Assembly (NCBI RefSeq): GCF_001938945.1
Contig: NZ_MKIO01000042.1
Span: forward strand, 40,303-104,302
Direction of reading: 5' to 3'
DNA length: 64,000 nucleotides
Source: Xaviernesmea rhizosphaerae
GTDB taxonomy: Bacteria > Pseudomonadota > Alphaproteobacteria > Rhizobiales > Rhizobiaceae
A program made the position numbers and the translations under genes. The notes beneath the pieces were generated by a model. It was not told where the DNA came from. It did not search any database and saw nothing but the letters and a program-made list of their open reading frames with translations. Shown here in pieces: positions 45,337 to 52,062 of the stretch (its first letter is position 1; the number at the start of each line of letters is the position of its first letter).

Positions 45337-46326
45337 TTACTTGCGGCCCTGCAGCAGGGTATCGACGTTCTCGCTGGTGACCGGCGTCCAGGGAACGTTG
45401 TAGTTCTTGTCCTTGCCGTCGTTGAACGGCATGTCCTTGTAATGGGCCCAGATGTCGGACTCGGGCTTGTAGTCGCCCTTCTTGGCGTGGAAGATCGCCA
45501 GATCCATGGCGCCCTGCGCCTGGGCGCGGGCATCCTGCAGGATCGAGGTCATGGTGCCGTCCTTGACCGCGTGCAGCGCATCGGTGATGCCGTCGATGCC
45601 GGCAATGGCGAAGTCCGTCGGCTTCAGCTTGGCGGCCTTGATTGCCTCGATGGCGCCGAGCGCCATTTCGTCGTTCTGGCCGATCACGCCCTGGATCTGG
45701 CCGGGATGGGCCGTCAGCCAGTTTTCCATCAGCGTCTGGGCCTCGGCGCGCGACCAGTTGGCCGTCTGGTCTTCCAGCACCTTCACGTCAGGGCATTCGG
45801 CCAGCGCCTTCTTGTTGCCTTCCAGGCGCGAGATCTGGGCCGACTGGCCGATCGGACCTTCGAGGATGACGACATTGCCCTTGCAGCCGATCTTGTCGAG
45901 CACGGTCTTGGCTTCCATGTAGCCCGAGATCGTGTCGTCGGAGCCGACATAAGCGGCGAGCAGGTCTGAATTGACGCGGGTGTTGGAGCCGACGACAGGG
46001 ATTTCCGCGTCATGGGCAGCCTGGACGGCGGTGGCGCCGGCCTCGATGTCGATCGGCACGAAGATGATCGCGTCGAATTTCTGCGTGATCATCGTGTTGA
46101 ACTGTTCCTGCTGCACCAGCGCGTCATAGCGGCCGTCGAACACGGTCAGCTCCACCTGGCCGCTCTTGACGGCGGGGTGCTGTTCCAGCGCGGCGGTCCA
46201 GATCTGCATGAATTCGGCATTGAGGCCATAGGGCGCCGCGCCGATCTTCAGCTTCTTGTCCTGCGCCAGGCTCGGCGTGGCCATGAGGGCGGTGGCGGCC
46301 GCCAGCGCGATGAGAAGTTTCTTCAT
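45337..46326 (-). CDS. sugar ABC transporter substrate-binding protein (RbsB type)
   Basis: A 329-residue periplasmic binding protein. Residues 1-22 are a signal peptide (KKLLIALAAATALMATPSLA, then QDKKL). The mature protein has the two-domain type I fold of the ribose/galactose-binding group, with AIIFVPIDIEAGATAVQAAH, IPVVGSNTRV and GVIGQNDEMALGAIEAIKAA. The start at 46326 has CTGGAGGAAA upstream. It is third in the order ATPase, permease, binding protein, SDR, dhaK, dhaL. The ligand is unknown; a C4-C6 polyol is suggested by the neighbouring genes. Confidence 0.92.
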   Translation of the reverse strand: MKKLLIALAAATALMATPSLAQDKKLKIGAAPYGLNAEFMQIWTAALEQHPAVKSGQVELTVFDGRYDALVQQEQFNTMITQKFDAIIFVPIDIEAGATAVQAAHDAEIPVVGSNTRVNSDLLAAYVGSDDTISGYMEAKTVLDKIGCKGNVVILEGPIGQSAQISRLEGNKKALAECPDVKVLEDQTANWSRAEAQTLMENWLTAHPGQIQGVIGQNDEMALGAIEAIKAAKLKPTDFAIAGIDGITDALHAVKDGTMTSILQDARAQAQGAMDLAIFHAKKGDYKPESDIWAHYKDMPFNDGKDKNYNVPWTPVTSENVDTLLQGRK

Positions 46327-46506
46327 GTCGTTTCCTCCAGGGGTGGTCTTTCGAGGGAGCCTGTTCCAGCCTGTCCGTCAGGAAAGGGAACCGGCGGTCT
46401 GCTTCGGGCGCGCCCCTCCGAAACCCGGACGCGGCCCGCAACATGGGCGGCCGGGCGGCGCATCCGCCCGGGAATATGGTTAATCGGCCGTTATCATCGG
46501 ATGCGA

Positions 46507-47565
46507 TCAGCCGTGGTTGCGCTTCTGGTCCAGCATGACGGCGCCGACGATCAGGGCGCCCTTGAGAACCTGCTGGTAGTAGGACTGGATGCCCATCAGA
46601 TCGAGGCCGTTGTTCATCACCCCGATGATCAGCGCGCCGATCAGCGTGCCGGTGATGCGGCCGACGCCGCCCGACAGCGAGGTGCCGCCGATGACCACCG
46701 CGGCGATGGCGTCCAGCTCATAGGCGATGCCGGCCTGGGGCAGGGCCGAACCGGTGCGCGCCGACAGGATCATGCCCGCCAGGCCCGACAGGCCGCCGGA
46801 GATGACATAGACCGAGAAGCGCAGGCGCGAGACCGGGATGCCCGAGGTGTTGGCCGCATGCGGATTGCCCCCCACGGCATAGATGTAGCGGCCGAAACGG
46901 GTGCGCGAGAGCACCCACCAGGACACCAGGAAGACCACGGCCAGCACCACGACCGGCATCGGCAGGCCGGCGACGCTGCCCGTGCCGATGAAGCGGAAAT
47001 CCGGGGTGAGCGCCGGCACCGGCTTGCCGCCGCCATAGATCAGCGTCATGCCCCGCGCGGCCGAGAGCATGCCGAGCGTGGCGACGAAGGCCGGCACGGA
47101 AAAGCGCGAGACGATGGTGCCCACCAGCGCGCCGCAGGCCACGCCGACCAGAACGCCGATGGCGAGCGCCAGTACGGCCGGATAGGGCCCGCCGGGAATG
47201 GCCGCCGTGGCCGAGGTGGTGGCGAAGCTGGCCGCGACGATGCCCGACAGCGCCACGACCGCGCCAACCGACAGATCGATGCCGCGCGTCAGGATGACGA
47301 AGGTCATGCCGATGGCGAGAATGCCGTTGATCGAGGTCTGCAACAGCACGTTGGAGATGTTGCCGGGCGTCAGGAAATATTCGTTGGACACCGAGAGAAT
47401 GCCTGACAGCAGCAGGAAGGCGATGAAGATGCCGTATTCCTGCAGGATCAGCCGTCCGCGCGCGGAGGTCGTCTCGGAAGGGGCGGGGCTGTTGTCGGTG
47501 ACGGACACGGGATCGGTTCCTTCGGCAATGTCTTCTTCGGGACTGTCTGGCAGGGCTGCGGGCAT
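46507..47565 (-). CDS. sugar ABC transporter permease (RbsC type)
   Basis: A 352-residue inner-membrane protein with 8-10 hydrophobic segments. The RbsC-family signatures are present: GMTFVILTRGIDLSVGAVVAL and later AVVIGGTSLSGGVGRITGTL. The first 35 residues are an acidic, disordered leader. The start at 47565 lies directly against an interspersed repeat and has no clear ribosome binding site; a GTG near residue 20 is a possible alternative. It forms the channel for the importer with the ATPase at 47690. Confidence 0.9.
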   Translation of the reverse strand: MPAALPDSPEEDIAEGTDPVSVTDNSPAPSETTSARGRLILQEYGIFIAFLLLSGILSVSNEYFLTPGNISNVLLQTSINGILAIGMTFVILTRGIDLSVGAVVALSGIVAASFATTSATAAIPGGPYPAVLALAIGVLVGVACGALVGTIVSRFSVPAFVATLGMLSAARGMTLIYGGGKPVPALTPDFRFIGTGSVAGLPMPVVVLAVVFLVSWWVLSRTRFGRYIYAVGGNPHAANTSGIPVSRLRFSVYVISGGLSGLAGMILSARTGSALPQAGIAYELDAIAAVVIGGTSLSGGVGRITGTLIGALIIGVMNNGLDLMGIQSYYQQVLKGALIVGAVMLDQKRNHG

Positions 47566-47569
47566 GCGC

Positions 47570-47673
47570 TAGAGCAGCGGACTGAAGAACAGTCCTCAGT
47601 GCGATGCTCTAGATTTTTGTTTTTGCATCGGATTTTTCCGAAAACCGGTTCCCACTTTTCGGTCCGACGCTCC
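47570..47673. repeat. interspersed palindromic repeat between ATPase and permease genes
   Basis: A copy nearly identical over about 100 bases to 10800-10904. It opens TAGAGCAGCGGACTGAAG and contains GATTTTTGTTTTTGCATCGG, closing CCACTTTTCGGTCCGACGC. It fills almost the whole 124-base space between the ATPase stop and the permease start. Confidence 0.88.
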
Positions 47674-47689
47674 AGGTGGCAGGCCGCGC

Positions 47690-49168
47690 TCAGGTGGACA
47701 GGTTGACGAGCGCGGAGGCATCCACCGCGTCGCGCGCAAGGATGCCGGCCGAGCGCCCCTGGCGCATGACCATGATGCGATCGGACAGGCCGAGCACCTC
47801 GTCGATTTCCGAGGAGATCATCACCACTGTGCCGCCTTGCGCCGTGAAGTCGCAGATGATGCGGTAGATCTCGCGCTTGGCGCCGACATCGACGCCGCGC
47901 GTGGGCTCGTCGAGCAGCAGCACCTTGGGCTGGCGCAGAAACCACTTGCCCAGCACCACCTTCTGCTGGTTGCCGCCGGAGAGACCCGAGACGGGCATGG
48001 TGTCGCGCGCGGCCTTGATGGCGAAGCGGTCGATCATGGCGCGGGCCGCATCGGCCTCCGCGCGCCGGTTCATGGAGAAGCGCGGGCTCATTTCCGGCAG
48101 GCTCGCCAGGCAGACATTGTTGCGCAGGCTGTCGCCGAGATTGAGCCCGGTCAGCTTGCGGTCCTCGGTGACGAAGGCGAGGCCGAGATCCATGGCGTCC
48201 CTCGGCCGGCGCACCGTAATCGGCGTACCGGCAAGGCGGATGATGCCTTCCGAAGGCGTGTCCAGGCCGAAAAGGCAATTGAAGATCTCGGTGCGGCCCG
48301 AGCCCATCAGCCCGTAAATGCCGAAAACTTCGCCCCTGTGCGCGGTAAACGAGACCTTGTCGATCTTGCCGGGCGCGGTCAGGTTTTCCACCTCCAGCCC
48401 GGGCTCGTCGGTCGGCACATTGGTCTTGTAGAATTCCTCGCCCAGATCGCGCCCGACGATCATGCGGATCAGGCCGGGGCGGTCGATGTCCGACAGCAGC
48501 CCGTCGCCGATGAAGCGGCCGTCCCGGAAGACCGTGTAGCTGTCGGCGATCTGGAAGATTTCCGACAGGCGGTGCGAGACATAGACGATGCCCTTGCCTT
48601 CGGCCTTCAGCCGCTCGATGGCGACGAAGAGGTGCTGCGCCTCCTTCTCGCCGATGGCGGAGGTGGGCTCGTCCATGAAGATCACGTCGGCATCATGGGA
48701 GAGTGCCTTGGCGATTTCCACGAGCTGCACCTGCGCGACCGAGAGATGCATCATCAGCGCGCTTGCGCGGATGTCGAAGCCCAGACGGTCGAGCAGCGCC
48801 TGGGCCTTGCGGTTCATGGTCTTGAAATCGATGCCGCCGAAACGGCCCGACGGCTCGCGGCCGAGATAGATGTTTTCCGCCACGCTCATATGCGGGATCG
48901 GGCTCAGCTCCTGCTCGATGATGGCGATGCCGGCCGAAAGCGCCTCGGCCGGCGAGGAATAGACGACGTCGCGCCCGCGGGCCCGGATCGTGCCGCCATC
49001 GCGCTGGTGGATGCCCATGAGGATCTTCAGGAAGGTGGACTTGCCCGCGCCATTGCCACCGCACAGCGCATGGACCGAGCCGGGCTTCAGCCGCAGCGCG
49101 CCGTCGCGCAAGGCGGCCACGCCGCCGAAGGACTTCTTCAGCCCTTCCACCTCAAGCAGATAGGTCAC
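47690..49168 (-). CDS. sugar ABC transporter ATP-binding protein (RbsA/MglA type, two ATPase domains)
   Basis: A 492-residue ATPase with two nucleotide-binding domains. The first has Walker A GGNGAGKST and Walker B DVIFMDEPTSA; its signature is divergent (LSVAQVQLVEIAK). The second has the degenerate Walker A of this family, GLMGSGRTE, a normal signature LSGGNQQKVVLGKW and Walker B VLLLDEPTRGVD. The start is GTG 49168: GGAGGAAG lies 5 bases before it and the protein then begins VTYLLEVEGLKKSFGG. The longer frame adds 19 residues without character. It is the first gene of the minus-strand operon that ends with dhaL at 42670; its promoter with an inverted repeat lies at 49246-49275. Confidence 0.93.
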   Translation of the reverse strand: MTYLLEVEGLKKSFGGVAALRDGALRLKPGSVHALCGGNGAGKSTFLKILMGIHQRDGGTIRARGRDVVYSSPAEALSAGIAIIEQELSPIPHMSVAENIYLGREPSGRFGGIDFKTMNRKAQALLDRLGFDIRASALMMHLSVAQVQLVEIAKALSHDADVIFMDEPTSAIGEKEAQHLFVAIERLKAEGKGIVYVSHRLSEIFQIADSYTVFRDGRFIGDGLLSDIDRPGLIRMIVGRDLGEEFYKTNVPTDEPGLEVENLTAPGKIDKVSFTAHRGEVFGIYGLMGSGRTEIFNCLFGLDTPSEGIIRLAGTPITVRRPRDAMDLGLAFVTEDRKLTGLNLGDSLRNNVCLASLPEMSPRFSMNRRAEADAARAMIDRFAIKAARDTMPVSGLSGGNQQKVVLGKWFLRQPKVLLLDEPTRGVDVGAKREIYRIICDFTAQGGTVVMISSEIDEVLGLSDRIMVMRQGRSAGILARDAVDASALVNLST

Positions 49169-49240
49169 GGATCTTCCTCCACGCGGCCCGCCTTGTGGCA
49201 CAGCCGGCGACCGGGCGACCTCCATCGCCCCGTCTGATGT

Positions 49241-49275
49241 TTGACATTATTCGGCAGGCAATCGACAAATGTCAA
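49241..49275 (-). promoter_or_regulatory. promoter with overlapping inverted repeat for the RbsA-type operon
   Basis: Read on the minus strand, TTGACA (49275-49270) and AATAAT (49251-49246) are separated by 18 bases, a strong sigma-70-type promoter about 80 bases before the GTG start. The same DNA carries an 8-base inverted repeat, TTGACATT at 49241-49248 and AATGTCAA at 49268-49275, which could bind a dimeric regulator across the promoter. Confidence 0.65.
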
Positions 49276-49427
49276 TCAAGGATCGTCGCCGCTCTGCGAA
49301 GGGGTGTGCTGCACTGCGAAGTGGAGTGAGTCACCTTGCGCGCCTCTCGCCCGCGCCGGCCCGGCGGCCTCGAGCCTTTCCCTCTTCCGTCTTGCCATGT
49401 CCTGACGTCGTCCACTATGATGGACGG

Positions 49428-49997
49428 ATGACAGAGATCCAGGACCTCGACCGCCGCATCGGCGCCCGCATCCGCATCGAGCGCGACCTCCGGGGATGGT
49501 CGCTGACCGATCTGGCCGAACGGGCCGGTGTGTCGCGCGCGATGATCAACAAGGTGGAGCGCGGCGAAAGCAGCCCAACCGCCCAGCTTCTCGGCAAGCT
49601 CTCCGGCGCCTTCGGGCTCAGCATGTCGACCTTGATGGCGCGGGCCGAACGCGGGCAGGGGCGCCTTGCGCGCCGCGGCGAGCAGCCGCTCTGGACCGAT
49701 CCCGAGACCGGCTATCTCCGCCGCCAGGTCTCGCCGCGCACCGAACTGCCGCTGGAGCTGGTGGAAATCGTGCTGCCGCCGCGCGCCGAAGTGGCCATGC
49801 CCGCCGCCGCCTATGCCTTTCAGCGCCACCTGATCTGGGTTCTGGAAGGCGCATTGATCTTCACCGAGGGCAGCCTGCGCCATGAGTTGCAGGCCGGCGA
49901 CTGCCTCGAACTCGGACCGCCCGTCGACTGTCGCTTCGAAAACCGGACGGAGACGCCCTGCCGCTACGCCGTGACCTTCTTGAAGATGGCCGGTTAA
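49428..49997 (+). CDS. XRE-family regulator with C-terminal cupin domain
   Basis: A 189-residue regulator. Residues 10-64 form the lambda-repressor-type HTH (IGARIRIERDLRGWSLTDLA, AERAGVSRAMINKVERGESS). Residues 100-185 are a cupin with AAAYAFQRHLIWVLEGALIF and LQAGDCLELGPPVDCRFEN, a small-molecule sensor. The ATG at 49428 is used because the longer frame has no family character. It is followed on the same strand by a GNAT acetyltransferase and a small exporter, an arrangement common for XRE-cupin regulators of amino acid or amine stress genes. A long palindrome downstream at 50065-50101 may be its operator. Confidence 0.9.
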   Translation: MTEIQDLDRRIGARIRIERDLRGWSLTDLAERAGVSRAMINKVERGESSPTAQLLGKLSGAFGLSMSTLMARAERGQGRLARRGEQPLWTDPETGYLRRQVSPRTELPLELVEIVLPPRAEVAMPAAAYAFQRHLIWVLEGALIFTEGSLRHELQAGDCLELGPPVDCRFENRTETPCRYAVTFLKMAG

Positions 49998-50064
49998 GGA
50001 CTAGCCCGACCCGCGCGGAAGCAGGCTATCGCGCCAATCTCTCAAAAATCGCTTGCATTCTTCT

Positions 50065-50101
50065 GTCCATTATTTTAGACGATTAGTCTCAAATAATGGA
50101 C
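50065..50101. promoter_or_regulatory. long near-perfect palindrome before the GNAT gene
   Basis: The 11-base outer arms GTCCATTATTT and AAATAATGGAC are perfect. After one mismatched pair, inner arms AGAC and GTCT continue around the loop GATTA, giving 15 matched pairs in 37 bases. It is AT-rich in a GC-rich setting and ends 10 bases before the acetyltransferase start. It is probably an operator, likely for the adjacent XRE-cupin protein. It would also fold in RNA and hold the ribosome binding site GAAGGGGAG nearby. Confidence 0.7.
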
Positions 50102-50111
50102 GAAGGGGAGC

Positions 50112-50621
50112 ATGATGGAACTCCGCGATGCGATCCCGGCCGATCTCGCCGGCATTACCGAGATCTATAATCATGCGGTGCGCGAGACCACGGCGATCTG
50201 GAACGAGACCGAGGTGGATCTTGCCAACCGCATCGCCTGGCATGCCGATCGCCAGCGGCTGGGCTATCCCGTGCTGGTGGCGGTGGAGGGCGGCGAGGTG
50301 CTCGGCTATGCCTCTTTCGGCGACTGGCGCGCCTTTGACGGCTATCGCCACACGGTGGAGCATTCCGTCTATGTGCGCGCGGATGCGCAAGGGCGGGGCC
50401 TGGGCGTCGTGTTGATGCAGGCGCTAATCGACCGCGCCCGGGCGCTGGGCAAGCATGTGATGATGGCCGGCATCGAGGCGGGCAATCGCGGCTCGATCCG
50501 CCTGCACGAGAAGCTCGGCTTCCGCCAGGTCGGGCTGATGCCGCAGGTGGGCACGAAGTTCGGCGTCTGGCTGGACCTCGCTTTTCTCCAGCTGGTGCTG
50601 GACGATCGCGCGGCGCCCTGA
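50112..50621 (+). CDS. GNAT-family N-acetyltransferase (phosphinothricin/amino acid type)
   Basis: A 169-residue acetyltransferase. The pattern LRDAIPADLAGITEIYNHAV, TAIWNETEVDLANRIAWHAD, HSVYVRADAQGRGLGVVLM (acetyl-CoA loop QGRGLG), then GNRGSIRLHEKLGFRQVG is that of the phosphinothricin/methionine-sulfoximine acetyltransferase group, which acts on free amino-acid-like substrates. It lies 114 bases after the XRE-cupin gene and before a small exporter gene. ATG at 50112 or 50115 are both compatible with GAAGGGGAG. Confidence 0.88.
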   Translation: MMELRDAIPADLAGITEIYNHAVRETTAIWNETEVDLANRIAWHADRQRLGYPVLVAVEGGEVLGYASFGDWRAFDGYRHTVEHSVYVRADAQGRGLGVVLMQALIDRARALGKHVMMAGIEAGNRGSIRLHEKLGFRQVGLMPQVGTKFGVWLDLAFLQLVLDDRAAP

Positions 50622-50724
50622 AGCATCCTTCGATCGGAGCGAGACGACGATCAACCAGATGATGCTTCAAAGAAAAAGGCTTGAAATGCGCACGTCTGAC
50701 TCAATCCGCTCAGCGCCAGCAGGG

Positions 50725-50812
50725 CATTTGGACGGGAGGTCGTCCGCCGTCCGATGCTCTGGTTTTTAAGGTCTTGCATCGGATTTTTCCGCAAACCTTT
50801 CCCTTTTTGCTC
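50725..50812. repeat. diverged interspersed palindromic repeat
   Basis: A partial copy with GTCCGATGCTCTGGTTTTT, then GTCTTGCATCGGATTTTTCC, then GCAAACCTTTCCC. It lies immediately upstream of the exporter gene at 50823 and may supply part of its leader. Confidence 0.65.
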
Positions 50813-50822
50813 CGAGGTTCTC

Positions 50823-51257
50823 ATGGTCTTCCTGCTTCTGGTGGCCGCCGGCGGTGCGCTGGTGCTGCAAAATCTCGCAATGAGCGCGATCGCCGCGCGC
50901 GCCTCCAGCCTGCTGATCCCGCTTCTGCTGAATTCGATTACCGGGCTCTGCCTGTTTCTCGGCCTGTTGCTCTGGCAGGCCGGCCCGGCGGGGCTGAAGG
51001 AACTGGCGCAGGTGGCGGATTGGCGCGCCTTTCTGCCAGGCCTGCTCGGCTCCTTCTTCGTGCTGGCGAGCCTGATGGGCTATCAGCGGCTTGGCGCGGC
51101 GTCCACCATCGCGCTGCTCATCGCCAGCCAGCTTGCCTGCGGCCTTCTCGCCGACGCCGTCCGCTTCGGCCCTGCCAGCCTCAAACCCATGACGCTGTTC
51201 GGAGCCCTGCTTCTGGCCGCGGGCGCCGCACTGGTGGTGAGCCGCGCCGGGCGCTGA
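50823..51257 (+). CDS. small DMT-superfamily transporter (YdcZ-like)
   Basis: A 144-residue membrane protein with about five hydrophobic segments, beginning MVFLLLVAAGGALVLQNLAM and containing AARASSLLIPLLLNSITGLC and LLIASQLACGLLAD. Its length and pattern fit the YdcZ/DMT family. The ATG at 50823 is used because the upstream residues come from the repeat; GAGG lies about 8 bases before. Together with the XRE-cupin regulator and GNAT gene it probably exports or detoxifies an amino-acid-like compound. Members usually act as dimers. Confidence 0.8.
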   Translation: MVFLLLVAAGGALVLQNLAMSAIAARASSLLIPLLLNSITGLCLFLGLLLWQAGPAGLKELAQVADWRAFLPGLLGSFFVLASLMGYQRLGAASTIALLIASQLACGLLADAVRFGPASLKPMTLFGALLLAAGAALVVSRAGR

Positions 51258-51426
51258 GCCCCTGAAAGAAAGTGGTTTCACGGCTCTGGCCATCCAATGC
51301 GAACAAAATGCCTGAGCGTCGTCTGCCTGTGATTTTTTGCCCACTCGCCAGTCAAGGCGCGGCACAAACGGCCTCGTCGCGCGTTTCCCGCCTGCGAAAT
51401 CGTTGACTGCCTGAGGACAGCCCGCC

Positions 51427-51750
51427 TCAGGTCAGCAAAGAGGGGCCACGTGACCGCGGCGCTTCGTCCTCGGCAAGGCTGGGCGCCAGCATGACGCGGC
51501 GCATGGCGGACAGAAGGCTCGGCATGGTGGCGGCTTCAGCCTCTCGCGCCGCCCAGCCTTCCAACGTGCCGCCGGCCAGGCCGGCCTCGTCGAGCGTCCT
51601 GTCGATCAGGCGCGTGACATCTTCGGGATGACGGCAGAACCGCCGCGCCATGCGGCCGAGTTCCTGGCGAAGCCGTTCCTCCCCTTGTCGGTCATGTGAA
51701 AGATCGCCCGAGGGATCCTCGCACCGATTATCGGCGCCGCATGTCGCCAT
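51427..51750 (-). CDS. hypothetical protein resembling a sigma-70 region 2 fragment
   Basis: A 107-residue soluble protein beginning MATCGADNRCEDPSGDLSHD. The middle part RQELGRMARRFCRHPEDVTR, continuing LIDRTLDEA, resembles region 2 of ECF sigma factors (the family pattern is LRRFARRLTGNPDDAEDLVQ), but no region 4 DNA-binding domain follows. The remaining 45 residues are helical and Ala-rich. ATG at 51750 has GGAG 8 bases upstream; ATGs at 51765, 51759 and 51756 are alternatives. It could be a truncated sigma factor, a regulator that binds RNA polymerase, or coincidence. No known name. Confidence 0.5.
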   Translation of the reverse strand: MATCGADNRCEDPSGDLSHDRQGEERLRQELGRMARRFCRHPEDVTRLIDRTLDEAGLAGGTLEGWAAREAEAATMPSLLSAMRRVMLAPSLAEDEAPRSRGPSLLT

Positions 51751-52062
51751 GGCCATCATCTCCATCTTCTTGTTGTCGGGAAAATGCGCGCGGGCCAGCC
51801 CCGGTTCCTGTCCGCCAGCGTACGGACGCCCGCAGCGCCGGGCTTTGCAGCCGGCTGAAAGGCTCTTAAGCGAGGACGGCGGGCCCCGCTTCCGCCAATT
51901 GATTAAGTATCTGTAATGAAACAATTTCGCATGGATGTGCATTATCAGTAGGTTCGACAATGCAGGGTGGGGCGCCACGGCGCCCGGCCCCGTGAAGAGC
52001 CGCGTGGCCGCGTTCACGCCGATTTCGCAATGCCAATTCGCAATGCCGGGGGGCCTGCCGCC

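Noticed and set aside
42550..45969. A plus-strand open frame of over 1,100 codons
   Set aside because: It is antisense to dhaL, dhaK, the SDR and the binding protein gene; composition is that of a GC-rich shadow frame.
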